A stretch of 57,021 nucleotides of DNA from an uncultured Erysipelotrichaceae bacterium (GTDB lineage Bacteria > Bacillota_I > Bacilli_A > Erysipelotrichales > Erysipelotrichaceae). Below are positions 28,406-37,017 of the stretch, one piece after another. The notes under the pieces were generated by a model. The model saw nothing but the letters and a program-made list of their open reading frames with translations. It was not told the DNA's origin and searched no databases. The position numbers and the translations under genes were made by a program. Positions within the stretch are counted from its first letter, which is position 1, and each line of letters starts with the position of its first letter. The stretch is taken from assembly GCA_945877255.1 (NCBI GenBank), contig CAMCRE010000009.1:1-57021 (forward strand). Reading direction: 5' to 3'.

Positions 28406-28452
28406 ATTTATTCGTAAGCTTTTATAAATTTCATGTATTGCGTAAATTAAGA
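28406..28452 (-). pseudogene. Remnant of the 76-aa membrane protein gene (C-terminal end)
   Basis: On the minus strand this encodes LIYAIHEIYKS, identical to the C terminus of the intact gene at 29360-29590. A one-base deletion then shifts the frame, and upstream sequence is unrelated. It is a truncated duplicate. Confidence 0.75.
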
Positions 28453-28529
28453 GCAGTAATTAAATTATTTCATTTCAAACCTAAATGATGATTGGCTAGT
28501 GTAATATTTTATTGGGTGATTAATTCATA

Positions 28530-28552
28530 AAAAAGACATCCTAGTGGATGTC
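28530..28552 (-). terminator. Terminator of the 129-aa membrane protein gene
   Basis: On the minus strand AGACATCC-acta-GGATGTCT is followed by six T. The gene's stop codon lies in the loop. Confidence 0.85.
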
Positions 28553-28930
28553 TGATGATTGTTCATGTATGTTTTTGACACCAAAGTATATCGAAAACAT
28601 AAATAATATAAACGATATTATTATCAAAACATGCGATCCTATACTGAAATCATTAGCTGTAAGAGGAAAATATATTTTCATCTCAAATAATAAGCGATAT
28701 AACAACATTCCAAATATCGTAATACTAGATATGAGATTAATAATTTTAGCTGTTGTACTTTTTTGAATAGCAGTAATACACCATATTATACCTAATATAA
28801 CTGTTAATAATGGATGACGGTTCAATATTGATACTGGTGCACGATCCCATGTATTTTTCACATTTATAAAAATACCGATAGATAAAAACGCACAAATTTT
28901 TGAAATTTTATCATTGTCTAACAATCTCAT
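28541..28930 (-). CDS. Hypothetical multi-helix membrane protein in the accessory patch
   Basis: An unrecognised 129-residue protein with three to four hydrophobic segments (about 10-25, 43-60, 65-85 and 100-118) and a charged C terminus. The start at 28930 has GGAGG 5 bases upstream; the frame to 28942 would begin inside that site. It lies just downstream, on the same strand, of a decayed amidase-like gene and may belong to the same former operon. It is flanked by the two direct-repeat copies, suggesting acquisition or duplication with them. Confidence 0.65.
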   Translation of the reverse strand: MRLLDNDKISKICAFLSIGIFINVKNTWDRAPVSILNRHPLLTVILGIIWCITAIQKSTTAKIINLISSITIFGMLLYRLLFEMKIYFPLTANDFSIGSHVLIIISFILFMFSIYFGVKNIHEQSSDIH

Positions 28931-28974
28931 GTCTTCCTCCAATATTCTCCCAACCGTTTTTTGTCGAACTTGTC

Positions 28975-29164
28975 TACTCTAAATAATTACTTGTGTGTTG
29001 GGCCACTTTATAATCAAAAAATCTTTTTCCATGATAGTTAGCTGGGTAATTATCTGATGCTACTACAAATGCAACATGATCCCAGTCGTCATCATTTTCA
29101 TTATTTGAAGCAATAATTGTACCTTTATTTAATTGTGCTTCATTTGATAATTATATTTCTGTTA
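28975..29164 (-). pseudogene. Remnant of an amidase_6-like (cell-wall hydrolase) gene
   Basis: The minus strand encodes LNKGTIIASNN, DDDWDHVAFVV and a terminal VAQHTSNYLE before a stop. The WDHVxxV and QHTS patterns are typical of the C-terminal part of the putative amidase domain (PF12671). No start codon or N-terminal catalytic half is present in this frame; a TAA precedes it. It is a 3' fragment of a broken gene. The family call rests on recalled motifs only. Confidence 0.5.
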
Positions 29165-29218
29165 TTACATACTGAGAAAAAAATCACCGTTCTTATACCT
29201 AGATAGATTTAATTTCAT
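29165..29218 (-). CDS. 17-codon ORF with SRYxNGDxF motif (copy 1)
   Basis: A tiny frame (MKLNLSRYKNGDFFLSM) with GGAGG 4-5 bases before its ATG. A promoter-like TTGCGT-N17-TAGAAT lies further upstream on the minus strand. Ten of its residues parallel another 17-codon ORF at 37580-37633. It could be a true peptide, or the N-terminal scrap of the broken amidase-like gene that follows. Confidence 0.35.
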   Translation of the reverse strand: MKLNLSRYKNGDFFLSM

Positions 29219-29306
29219 AATACCTCCTTTACAATATTTCTATCTATATCCTACTACACTGTCATTCTAACATTATTGATTTGAAAACGCAATCAAAATT
29301 ATATAG

Positions 29307-29409
29307 AAACTAAATAAAACACATGTCAATAGTAGAAGATTCTACTAAGACATGTGTTTTTATTTATTCGTAACGCTTTTATAAATTTCATGTATTGCGT
29401 AAATTAAGA
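29307..29409 (+). repeat. Direct repeat, copy B
   Basis: Second copy of the gpmA terminator region, starting with AAACTAAATA, which matches the last gpmA codons although no gpmA precedes it. Its right part is the intact 3' end of the 76-aa membrane protein gene. Its nested hairpin serves as that gene's terminator on the minus strand. Confidence 0.85.
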
Positions 29410-29590
29410 AAAAAGGAAAAATAATTAAACTGTTTCTAATTCCAAAATCAACAATATATGCTGAATTATTTAATCCGTTATCTGCTAGTTCAATCCCAAG
29501 TGTGAATATTGTTGAGAAATTTAAAAACATCCAAATAAGCATAATGACTAAAAATCCAATTTTAAGTATTTTATATATTTTAGTTTTCAT
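29360..29590 (-). CDS. Hypothetical 76-residue membrane protein
   Basis: Unrecognised protein with two hydrophobic helices (about 9-32 and 50-66), basic N terminus (MKTKIYKILK) and basic C terminus (YKSVTNK). GGAGGAAGAAATC precedes the ATG at 29590. The promoter TTGACT-N17-TATAAT is inside a near-palindrome of 75 bases just upstream. A frameshifted partial copy of its 3' end follows gpmA. No function can be assigned. Confidence 0.65.
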   Translation of the reverse strand: MKTKIYKILKIGFLVIMLIWMFLNFSTIFTLGIELADNGLNNSAYIVDFGIRNSLIIFPFFLIYAIHEIYKSVTNK

Positions 29591-29665
29591 GATTTCTTCC
29601 TCCGATTAGTTGGCTTTATTATAGCAATATAATATAATAAAGTCAACTAATCGGAGGAAGAAATC
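29591..29665. repeat. 75-bp near-perfect palindrome carrying a promoter and RBS on each strand
   Basis: GATTTCTTCCTCCGATTAGT and its following TG (29591-29612) are exactly reverse-complemented at 29644-29665, and the inner bases also largely pair. Minus strand: TTGACT-N17-TATAAT then GGAGGAAG for the 76-aa gene. Plus strand: TTGGCT-N17-TATAAT then the same GGAGGAAG, but no start codon follows (AAATCAAACC). Confidence 0.85.
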
Positions 29666-29908
29666 AAACCGCTATTTACGCTGACCGCTGTAACACAAAT
29701 AAATGGATTGATACAATAAACTATCCAATATTTAAGATTTGTGTAGGAAATACATTTAGTGTCAGAAGAGTAAATCTATTGAAATTTTATATTAAAAACA
29801 TAATTATGAGAAATAAGAACATATCCTCAAAAATAAACTAATGTTTAGTAAAATGAGAATACGTTCTTATTTTTTATTCATTATTGTATATCATCACTAT
29901 ATAAATAA
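29666..29908. other. Gene-free spacer with a long hairpin
   Basis: The plus strand is open for about 50 codons after the palindrome (NTNKWIDTINYPIF, then FKICVGNTF) without a start codon, so it may be a gene remnant; it was not recognised. The end holds the long hairpin at 29811-29876. Confidence 0.4.
29811..29876. terminator. Long hairpin, probable terminator beyond mfd
   Basis: AAATAAGAACATATCCTCA (29811-29829) pairs with TGAGAATACGTTCTTATTT (29854-29872) with two mismatches, and an inner ACTAA/TTAGT adds to it. A T run follows on the plus strand. On the minus strand it lies 33 bases after the mfd stop. Confidence 0.65.
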
Positions 29909-32900
29909 TCATTGTTTTAAATTAATACATTGAATAAGTAATTGCGTTAAGATCGGTAAATAATCTTTAAATTTTCTAAAAGTAAGGTGAATACTTTGGT
30001 TAGAATAAGATATTTTTACGTCATTACTGTATTCATTAGTTAGTGTAAATATTGCTTCACCATTAATGCGATAAGAATAATCTTTAGTAAACACAATAGC
30101 GATTAGTTGCTCACTATCACTATATGATTGAATATCTTGATGACTTAATAAAATATCTAATTTTCTTTTTTCGATAATGTTTATCACAGATTGTGGTAAT
30201 TTACCAAAATTATCAATTAAATCATCTGCATATACATTTAATTGTTCTAGTTTATTTATTTTATTAATAGTTTGGTAGATTTGTAGTTTTTCCATATCAT
30301 TATCAGTAAATGATTGTGGGATATAGCTATCTATAGCAATGTTTGTGGCATTTATTTTATTCTCATTTATTTGAATACCTTTTTTTTCTTGCAACGTGCT
30401 TGACAGCATATCTATATACATATCCATACCAACGGAATCAATAAAACCAGCTTGTTTTCCTCCGAGCATATCTCCAGCACCACGAATACTTAAATCACGC
30501 ATAGCGATTTTATACCCTGAACCAAGTGTTGCAAATTCTTTGATTGCTTGAAGTCTAGCAATAGCTTCTTGTGTAAGTTGTTTTCCACGTTGATACATTA
30601 AATACGCATAGGCAATTTTATCGCCACGTCCAACACGTCCTCTTATTTGATAAAGTTGAGCTAGTCCAAATTTATCAGCATCATGAATAATAATTGTATT
30701 GGCGTTTGGAATATCTATTCCTGTTTCAATAATTGTGGTACAGATTAAGACGTTAAATTCATGTTCAATAAATTGAATCATAACATCTTCTATTTCGTTT
30801 TTAGACATTTTACCGTGTCCAATTGCAACTTTAGCGTGGGGGATGGCATTTTGAATTTGATTTGCGATCTCATAAATATCTTCGATATTATTATGTAAAT
30901 AAAAAACTTGACCATTGCGAGCTATTTCACGTTCGATAATATTTTTAATACTATGTTCGTTTTCTTCTAAAATGTATGTTTGAACACTGTAACGATTTTT
31001 TGGCGGGGTATTAATTTGAGATAATCCACGAATACCAATTAACGACATTTGAAGCGTACGAGGGATAGGTGTTGCAGATAATGAAAGTACATCAACAGTA
31101 TTTTTAAGTTGTTTGATTTTTTCTTTTTGGGTAACACCAAAGCGTTGTTCTTCATCAATAATTAATAATCCTAAATTTTTAAAAGCAACATCTTTTGATA
31201 GTATACGATGTGTACCAATCACTATATCCACAAAACCATTTTTCGTTTGATCGATAATATTTTTAGTTTCTTTTGTAGAAGTAAAACGATTTAATAGTTG
31301 GATATTGACAGGGAAGTTTTTAAAACGCTTTTTAAATGTGTGATAATGTTGGTTACTGAGTATTGTGGTCGGACAAAGATAAGCTACTTGTTTTCCATTT
31401 GCGACTGCTTTAAATGCACTTACTGCAGCCACTTCTGTTTTACCAAATCCAACATCACCACATAATAAGCGATCCATAATTTTATCACTTTCCATATCTT
31501 TTTTAATTTCATTAATAGCTGTTCGTTGATCAAACGTTAATTCATGTTGAAAGTCATTTTCAAATTTTTCTTGTAGTAAATCATCTTGTGCGTATTTAAA
31601 GCCTACTTTAGTGTTTCGATAAGTATAAAGTTCTAGTAATTGATTAGCTAATTCTTCGATGCCTTTTTGGATTTTTTCTTTTTCTTTTGACCACTGTGTT
31701 GTACCGATAGTGCTTAATTTAACCGTTAATGCATCTTTTGATAAATATTTTCTTACGAGTTGAAATTGTTCAACAGGTATAAAAAGTTTTGTGGCATTGC
31801 CGTATTCAACTGATAAGTAATCTTTATTCACGTTATTTTGCATTTTAGTAACGATTCCTAAATATTTTCCAATACCATATTTTTCATGTACGATATAATC
31901 ATTGATTGATAATTCTTGATAATTTTTTAATATTAGTGCATCTTTAAATTTGTTGTGTTTTTTATATGGCTTAACTTTTTCATTAAATAATTCTTTAGCT
32001 GTATAAATATAGGTGTTTCCGATTATAAAGCCTTCAGGTAATGGTTTGTTGGTGAATTGTATTTTATGGGGAGTAGAAATGCGGTCTTTTAGTAATTCGA
32101 TTTGAAAATCGTTTACTGCTACAACAACAGATGATTCATTTGAGCGTCGGATCATTTCTGTTAATACTGCATCTTTATCTAAAGATGCAGTAAGTAGTGG
32201 TTGAATCGTTGATTCGATTGCGTGTTCATGAAATTGATAAATGTTGAAGTCATAATTAAGGTCATCAATATTAAAGTAGTAGTTTATATCTTTAATTGCT
32301 TCATTTTGCATGCTTAATTCATTTATAAATTGATTAGTTTCTTTAACCATTTCATCGTATGCGTAGCTTAACTGTGTTGCAGATGAATAAATTATTTTTC
32401 CATTTAGGTAGTCATTTAAATGGGTATGATTGTTTAACAGTGAATAAAATCGATAATATTTTAAGTCGGTGTGATGTTGTTTTAAAAAATCTAACTCAGC
32501 AGCAAGATTGTTTTGCAATTGAGGGTTGGTGATATTTGTGATTTTTGATTGTATTTCATTAATTTCATCATCGCTAAATAGTATTGTTGTAGCAGGTAAA
32601 ATAGTAACATCATTAATCATATTAATCGTTTTTTGTGTTTCAACATTAAAAAAACGTATATTTTCAATTTCGATATCAAAAAATTCAATTCTGATTGGAT
32701 CATCATGTTGAATAGAAAAAATATCTATAATCGATCCTCTGCTCGCAAAAGTTAATGGGCGATCAACACGTGAAACTTTTTGATATCCTGCTTGGATTAA
32801 AAAAGTTTCCAGTGTTTGTTTTGAGATTGTTTGGTTACATGTTAAAGATAAACAATATTTATTAAAAACATTTTTATTTGGTAAAAACCTTAAATATGCT

Positions 32901-33232
32901 TGAAGATGTGTAACAATAATTTTAACTTCTTTTTGTTGGAGGTGGTAGAGGTTTTCTATCATAGATGCAGTTGTTTCGTAAGATGCAGCAATTGATTCAA
33001 ATCTTAATGATTCATCACTTTGAAATAATAATGCATCATCTTTTATTAATGCGTATAGTGCATGATATAGTTGTTGAGCTGCATATAGAGTTGGTTTAAC
33101 GACGATTAATGAAGTATGTTGACTAGCTGCTAAATACAAGGCTTCTTGTTGTGGGGATAAGTTAGCAATAACCCCATCAAAGTTGTTAAGTGCGTTTGTG
33201 ATAGGTGCTTCTTTTAATAGTTCAATAATCAT
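29909..33232 (-). CDS. mfd: Transcription-repair coupling factor Mfd
   Basis: A DNA translocase that removes RNA polymerase stalled at lesions and recruits UvrA. The 1107-residue protein has the UvrB-like N-terminal half ([11 protein letters not shown] near 165), an RNA polymerase interaction domain ([17 protein letters not shown] near 440) and a RecG-like motor with Walker [10 protein letters not shown] near 595 and DEEQ near 694. Motif [11 protein letters not shown] and the C-terminal D7 region follow. ATG overlaps the pth stop as ATGA. The length is slightly short of the usual 1150-1180. Confidence 0.96.
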   Translation of the reverse strand: MIIELLKEAPITNALNNFDGVIANLSPQQEALYLAASQHTSLIVVKPTLYAAQQLYHALYALIKDDALLFQSDESLRFESIAASYETTASMIENLYHLQQKEVKIIVTHLQAYLRFLPNKNVFNKYCLSLTCNQTISKQTLETFLIQAGYQKVSRVDRPLTFASRGSIIDIFSIQHDDPIRIEFFDIEIENIRFFNVETQKTINMINDVTILPATTILFSDDEINEIQSKITNITNPQLQNNLAAELDFLKQHHTDLKYYRFYSLLNNHTHLNDYLNGKIIYSSATQLSYAYDEMVKETNQFINELSMQNEAIKDINYYFNIDDLNYDFNIYQFHEHAIESTIQPLLTASLDKDAVLTEMIRRSNESSVVVAVNDFQIELLKDRISTPHKIQFTNKPLPEGFIIGNTYIYTAKELFNEKVKPYKKHNKFKDALILKNYQELSINDYIVHEKYGIGKYLGIVTKMQNNVNKDYLSVEYGNATKLFIPVEQFQLVRKYLSKDALTVKLSTIGTTQWSKEKEKIQKGIEELANQLLELYTYRNTKVGFKYAQDDLLQEKFENDFQHELTFDQRTAINEIKKDMESDKIMDRLLCGDVGFGKTEVAAVSAFKAVANGKQVAYLCPTTILSNQHYHTFKKRFKNFPVNIQLLNRFTSTKETKNIIDQTKNGFVDIVIGTHRILSKDVAFKNLGLLIIDEEQRFGVTQKEKIKQLKNTVDVLSLSATPIPRTLQMSLIGIRGLSQINTPPKNRYSVQTYILEENEHSIKNIIEREIARNGQVFYLHNNIEDIYEIANQIQNAIPHAKVAIGHGKMSKNEIEDVMIQFIEHEFNVLICTTIIETGIDIPNANTIIIHDADKFGLAQLYQIRGRVGRGDKIAYAYLMYQRGKQLTQEAIARLQAIKEFATLGSGYKIAMRDLSIRGAGDMLGGKQAGFIDSVGMDMYIDMLSSTLQEKKGIQINENKINATNIAIDSYIPQSFTDNDMEKLQIYQTINKINKLEQLNVYADDLIDNFGKLPQSVINIIEKRKLDILLSHQDIQSYSDSEQLIAIVFTKDYSYRINGEAIFTLTNEYSNDVKISYSNQSIHLTFRKFKDYLPILTQLLIQCINLKQ

Positions 33233-33789
33233 TTTTTATTATACCTATTCATAATGTAATCAACATCTTTTGTGATAAAATCATGTATGATTAATTCTAT
33301 TGTTGATAGTGCAGGATTGATTGCTTGTAGTTCATTTTGGGTAAATTTTCCTAACACATAATCTTTTGTGGGGATAAGTGGATTTTTAGATATTCCGATT
33401 CTAATTCGTGCGATGTTTTCTGTTTTCGTGTGTTGGATAATATTTTTCATTCCATTTTGTCCACCTGCAGATCCAGATTTTCGGATTCTAATTTTACCTG
33501 TATCTAAATCTAAGTCATCATAAATTACTAATACATCTTTAATATTTATTTGGTAAAATTTCATAATTAATGATAAGGCTTCTCCTGATAAGTTCATATA
33601 TGTTGTTGGTTTTGCGATAATAACGTCTTCATTAGCGATCTTACCTTTACTAATCATTGCTTTTAATTTTGTGTTTTTAAATTCTAATTTATTTTTATCA
33701 GCAAAGTAATCTACCGCCATAAATCCAACATTATGACGTGTATTTTGATATTCGTTTCCGATATTTCCTAATCCTATTATTAATTTCAT
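33229..33789 (-). CDS. pth: Peptidyl-tRNA hydrolase
   Basis: Releases peptides from dropped-off peptidyl-tRNA. The 186-residue enzyme has the conserved GLGNIGNEYQNTRHNVGF start, with catalytic His20, and TYMNLSGEAL, the DDLDLDTGKIRIRKSGSAGG region near 92-110 and NGMKNI. AGGAG precedes the ATG. A terminator separates it from the upstream khpB gene, while mfd follows with an ATGA overlap. Confidence 0.96.
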   Translation of the reverse strand: MKLIIGLGNIGNEYQNTRHNVGFMAVDYFADKNKLEFKNTKLKAMISKGKIANEDVIIAKPTTYMNLSGEALSLIMKFYQINIKDVLVIYDDLDLDTGKIRIRKSGSAGGQNGMKNIIQHTKTENIARIRIGISKNPLIPTKDYVLGKFTQNELQAINPALSTIELIIHDFITKDVDYIMNRYNKK

Positions 33790-33803
33790 AATTACTCCTA
33801 TTT

Positions 33804-33831
33804 AAAAAGATGTGTATTTTACTACACATCG
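33804..33831 (-). terminator. Terminator between khpB and pth
   Basis: On the minus strand GATGTGTA-gtaaaa-TACACATC is followed by five T, directly after the khpB stop. It probably attenuates readthrough from the rpmH cluster into pth-mfd. Confidence 0.8.
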
Positions 33832-34446
33832 TTATTTTTTGTTTTCGTCATAAACGATAGTTAAGTATCGTTTATGTGCTTCACCTTCACTAATAGTGCG
33901 GATATATGGTAAATTAGTTAGATAATGGTGAATAGCTTTTCTTTCATCATTTGGCATTGGGTCTAATTTTGCGGCAATTTTTGTGCGTTGTACTTCTTTT
34001 GCTATGCGGTATGCCATTTTTTGAATTCGGATATATTTATCTTCTTTATAGCCATTAACATCAATAAATAAATTGTTGATGTATTTTTTATATGTTGTGG
34101 ATAAATGTGTTTTACATAACGTTGTTAATGAAACGAGTGTTTGGCCGTTTTTACCGATTAGCACAGCGTTGTTATCGCTGTTTAATAATACTGTGTATTT
34201 ATTGTCGTTGTATGTTACTTCAATTGTATGATTAATATTTAAGTGGTTTAAGTAATTGTTTAAGTAAAGCTTAATTGATTCAATAATGTCTTTATAGCAG
34301 TAAGCTTTAATTTCTACTTTTGAGCCTAATCCTAAAAATCCTGTTTTTTCTTCAATAATTTGATAAGTAATTTCATCTAAAGTAACGTTGTGTTTTTCGA
34401 TAACTTTAGATAATGCCTCTTCTAAGTTTTTACCCGTATAAAACAT
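33832..34446 (-). CDS. khpB: KhpB/Jag RNA-binding protein
   Basis: A 204-residue RNA-binding regulator linked to cell elongation in other Bacillota. Domains in order: Jag-N (about 1-50, with EEKTGFLGLGSK), a KH domain (about 60-135, with LIGKNGQTL as the GXXG loop) and the R3H domain (about 140-200, with NDERKAIHHYL and SEGEAHKRYLTI). It follows yidC on the minus strand after 9 bases and is preceded by an AGGAGG site, the standard rnpA-yidC-jag order. Confidence 0.94.
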   Translation of the reverse strand: MFYTGKNLEEALSKVIEKHNVTLDEITYQIIEEKTGFLGLGSKVEIKAYCYKDIIESIKLYLNNYLNHLNINHTIEVTYNDNKYTVLLNSDNNAVLIGKNGQTLVSLTTLCKTHLSTTYKKYINNLFIDVNGYKEDKYIRIQKMAYRIAKEVQRTKIAAKLDPMPNDERKAIHHYLTNLPYIRTISEGEAHKRYLTIVYDENKK

Positions 34447-34455
34447 CGTTTCCTC

Positions 34456-35352
34456 CTAATTTTTCATTGAGTGGTATTTGTATATGTAGTATGACTGAGC
34501 AATTCTACAAATTGAACCAACTGCCCAATATAAACTCATTCCGATTGGCCAAATCCAAGATATGGCACTTGTTAGTAGTAGCATAAACATCATTGTAGTA
34601 TTAAGTGTTGCTTCTGGGTTTGGTGCATTTTTATCTTGTGCGTATTTTTTGTCTTTAATACCTTCTTCTTTTTTCTTTTTATTTGTTAGGTATTGTGGTA
34701 TTTTGAATGCTGCAAAGTTTGTTACAACCATTAATCCAAAAATAAGCAAGTATGCCCAAGCATTTGGGAAGTTAATCGCGTTTGATGCTAATTCTGATAA
34801 ACGAACACCAAAGAAATCACCATTAATAATGTTGTATGATCTTTGGATTGCACCATACATTGCAAACATAAATGGCATTTGAATAAACAGTGGTAAAATA
34901 CTTGCAAAAGGGTTAATGCCATGTTTTTCATAAATTGCTTGAATTTCTTGATTTTTTCTAATAGTAGATTGTTGGTCTGTTTTACCTTCATATTTTGCAT
35001 TAATACGTGCTAATTCTGGTTGGATTAGTGATTGTTTTTGCGTCATCATTTGTTGTTTGATTTGTGATTTTGTAAGTAGTGCATTGTAAATAACAGTTGT
35101 GATAATAATCGACCCACCGGCACCAATAAAATCAATTGTTGCTAAGAAGTTCACGACTAGTGATATTGGATATACAAATAGTGCAGTGAATAATCCGTCT
35201 TTCCATGCTACTGAAAATGGTGTATCAAGTCTTAAGATATATTGTTCTAATACTTGTGAGTTGTTGTCGGTAATTCTTCTACAAGCAGTTAGTAAGAATA
35301 TTAAACTTAAAGACAAGATTAATAATTTATGTTTTTTAAAAAAGTTAGTCAT
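34456..35352 (-). CDS. yidC: Membrane protein insertase YidC (OxaA/SpoIIIJ)
   Basis: Inserts membrane proteins with or without SecYEG. The 298-residue lipoprotein has lipobox LLTAC (Cys24), five core helices and the conserved cytosolic hairpin between the first two. Segments SLVVNFLATIDFIGAGGSII, QSLIQPELARINAKYEGK and PFASILPLFIQMPF are typical. The helix containing the basic pore residue lies near 60-80. It overlaps rnpA by 8 bases. Confidence 0.95.
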   Translation of the reverse strand: MTNFFKKHKLLILSLSLIFLLTACRRITDNNSQVLEQYILRLDTPFSVAWKDGLFTALFVYPISLVVNFLATIDFIGAGGSIIITTVIYNALLTKSQIKQQMMTQKQSLIQPELARINAKYEGKTDQQSTIRKNQEIQAIYEKHGINPFASILPLFIQMPFMFAMYGAIQRSYNIINGDFFGVRLSELASNAINFPNAWAYLLIFGLMVVTNFAAFKIPQYLTNKKKKEEGIKDKKYAQDKNAPNPEATLNTTMMFMLLLTSAISWIWPIGMSLYWAVGSICRIAQSYYIYKYHSMKN

Positions 35353-35680
35353 ATTTTCTCCTCGCTTTCAAATAAGTATACTGTAAGTTTTTTTCGTTAT
35401 CAGAGTAATGGTGTTCAGTATACGCATTCCTAACAAATATTATTGTATCAAAAATTTCATCAAATGTATAGACTTTTTGTACCATCATGCGAATTTGTCG
35501 TTTAATTTTATTACGAACAACGGCATTTCCTAATTTTTTACTAACAGAAATTGCGATACGGGCATGCTCTAAATTTCGTGGTTTTGTGTAGAGTGTGAGA
35601 GTTTTACTACTAAAAAAATTTTTGTTGTCTAAAATTTTTTTAATTTCACGGCTATCTTTAATGCGATATTTTTTTTTCAT
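35345..35680 (-). CDS. rnpA: Ribonuclease P protein component
   Basis: Protein subunit of RNase P, which trims tRNA 5' leaders. The 111-residue protein begins MKKKYRIKDSREI and has the RNR motif near 52-70 (SKKLGNAVVRNKIKRQIR). ATG 35680 is used; the frame to 35698 begins at a GTG inside a terminator hairpin. Its only SD-like sequence is the GGTGA in that hairpin's 3' arm, 14 bases upstream. It is located directly after rpmH. Confidence 0.93.
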   Translation of the reverse strand: MKKKYRIKDSREIKKILDNKNFFSSKTLTLYTKPRNLEHARIAISVSKKLGNAVVRNKIKRQIRMMVQKVYTFDEIFDTIIFVRNAYTEHHYSDNEKNLQYTYLKARRKYD

Positions 35681-35689
35681 ATATTTAAA

Positions 35690-35711
35690 AAAAATCACCG
35701 TGAGGTGATTT
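35690..35711 (-). terminator. Attenuating terminator between rpmH and rnpA
   Basis: On the minus strand AAATCACC-tcac-GGTGATTT is followed by T residues (eight in a row). Its 3' arm GGTGA is also the only candidate ribosome-binding site of rnpA. Confidence 0.82.
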
Positions 35712-35844
35712 ATGCTGATAAAACTTTTCTACCACGTGCTCTACGACGTGCTAAAACTTTACGCCCACCAACAGTTTTCATACGGGCTCTAAATCCGTGT
35801 GTTTTTTGATGTTTTCTTTTACTTGGTTGATATGTTCTTTTCAT
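35710..35844 (-). CDS. rpmH: 50S ribosomal protein L34
   Basis: A 44-residue, very basic protein ([20 protein letters not shown], then [15 protein letters not shown]), exactly the family pattern. GGAGG lies before the ATG at 35844. It heads the rpmH-rnpA-yidC-khpB cluster with a consensus promoter, but dnaA and oriC, its usual neighbours, are absent here. Confidence 0.96.
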   Translation of the reverse strand: MKRTYQPSKRKHQKTHGFRARMKTVGGRKVLARRRARGRKVLSA

Positions 35845-35890
35845 ATGTTTTCCTCCATTTCTTTTGTCATTTTATGAGCATTGCCTTATT

Positions 35891-35919
35891 ATTATAGCGA
35901 AATATGAAACATATGTCAA
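35891..35919 (-). promoter_or_regulatory. Consensus sigma-A promoter of rpmH
   Basis: On the minus strand TTGACA-N17-TATAAT, a perfect consensus pair, 47 bases before the start. Confidence 0.88.
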
Positions 35920-35937
35920 ACAATATGGTCAATAATG

Positions 35938-36645
35938 TTAGCTACTTCTGTTTGGAATAAAAGGTAAAATAGCTTGTGCGAAGTTTTGTAGGTTAAGTGT
36001 TTGAATATAAATCGTTCCTGTTCCGTGGAATGTGTTAACTAATCCTTCGTTAGTTCCCATTGATTGGAAAAACCCTGTTTCAAAATGGAGATTATAACTT
36101 AATGAACTATCCCATGCTACAACATGACCGTTATCAATTGTGATTGATTCGTTGTTTAGTTCGATTTTTTGGATATCTCCAAAAGCATTAATTAAGACAC
36201 GTCCTTCGCCTTCAGTTGTCATCACAAATAATGAACCTGTACCTGAAAACAATGCTTTTTCAATATGTTGGCGTTTCATTTTATAACGACATGCACCGTC
36301 TAATGCTAAGAAAGCACCGTCATTTAAACAGTATTGTGTTTCACCGATATCAAGTGTTGCTATTTTTCCAGGGTATTTTGGTGCAATCATAACATATCCT
36401 GCTTCATTAGCAGTTACTTTTGTAATGAATACATTTTCGCCTGATACGATACTTCTTGCAGTTGCTTTTACTAATCTACCCAACATACTCGATCCTTCAG
36501 CGTTTAAGTGTGCTTTTAATTCTAAACCAGCTGTTCTTGAAATCATTGATCCACTTTCGATATAACAGCTTTCACCTTTTTCTAATACAATTTTTGCACT
36601 TGGAAAACTTGTATTACTAATTTCTACTTGAATTTTATTGTCCAT
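35938..36645 (-). CDS. AIM24 family protein
   Basis: A 235-residue beta-rich protein of the AIM24 (TIGR00266) family; its bacterial role is not established. Family features include the IESGSMISRT segment near 32, repeated glycine turns, NDGAFLALDG near 108, FSGTGSLFVMT near 132 and a C-terminal FHGTGTIYIQTL. AGGAGG precedes the ATG, with its own promoter. It is monocistronic and ends 18 bases before the rpmH promoter region. Confidence 0.88.
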   Translation of the reverse strand: MDNKIQVEISNTSFPSAKIVLEKGESCYIESGSMISRTAGLELKAHLNAEGSSMLGRLVKATARSIVSGENVFITKVTANEAGYVMIAPKYPGKIATLDIGETQYCLNDGAFLALDGACRYKMKRQHIEKALFSGTGSLFVMTTEGEGRVLINAFGDIQKIELNNESITIDNGHVVAWDSSLSYNLHFETGFFQSMGTNEGLVNTFHGTGTIYIQTLNLQNFAQAILPFIPNRSS

Positions 36646-36667
36646 AAATTCCTCCTTATTTAATTAT

Positions 36668-36696
36668 ATTATATAAAATAATTGATAAAATTGCAA
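36668..36696 (-). promoter_or_regulatory. Sigma-A promoter of the AIM24 gene
   Basis: On the minus strand TTGCAA-N17-TATAAT, 23 bases before the start codon. Confidence 0.75.
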
Positions 36697-36716
36697 TAGT
36701 ATAAGGTAAGTTTATA

Positions 36717-36755
36717 AAAGCATCACACCTAATAAAAATAGGTGCAATGCTTTTT
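36717..36755 (-). terminator. Terminator of the DUF2599 cluster
   Basis: AAAAGCAT and ATGCTTTT pair, with CACCTA/TAGGTG inside, giving a long stem downstream of the 79-aa gene on the minus strand. Confidence 0.8.
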
Positions 36756-36777
36756 AATAATTATTTGTGATTTAATG

Positions 36778-37017
36778 TCATTTCTTGCTTAGCAACATTT
36801 TTAAATATAGTATAGTTAGTAGTAAAGATAGAAATACGACGATGAGAAATATTACTATACCATTTTGAACAAAGAACTCACCGCAAAAAATATTAAAGTG
36901 GCGGTCATCGGCACAATATCCTGAAAAATATGCTATTCCAGCACTTTGGAGAATAAGAAGTGTGTTTAGTCCTAGTATTAAAATTGTAACGATGTATTTA
37001 ATATATTTTTTTATCAT
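36778..37017 (-). CDS. Hypothetical two-helix membrane protein next to the DUF2599 gene
   Basis: Unrecognised 79-residue protein with helices at about 6-30 and 50-74. A short loop between them holds two cysteines (GYCADDRHFNIFCGEF), which could form a disulfide outside the membrane. It starts with an ATGA overlap on the DUF2599 stop, so the two are co-translated and probably act together. A terminator closes the cluster. Confidence 0.62.
   Translation of the reverse strand: MIKKYIKYIVTILILGLNTLLILQSAGIAYFSGYCADDRHFNIFCGEFFVQNGIVIFLIVVFLSLLLTILYLKMLLSKK

Larger units (their letters stand above)
28347..28452 (+). repeat. Direct repeat, copy A (gpmA end, terminator, gene remnant)
   Basis: About 100 bases nearly identical to 29307-29409, from AAACTAAATA of the gpmA end through the nested terminator to CGTAAATTAAGA. 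Differences are a six-base length difference before the stem, one substitution in the inner loop (AAAT against AGAT) and one deleted base in copy A (TAAGCT against TAACGCT). Confidence 0.85.

Noticed and set aside
35845-35937. oriC beside rpmH
   Set aside because: The gap is under 100 bases, holds only promoter elements, and there is no dnaA or DnaA-box cluster.
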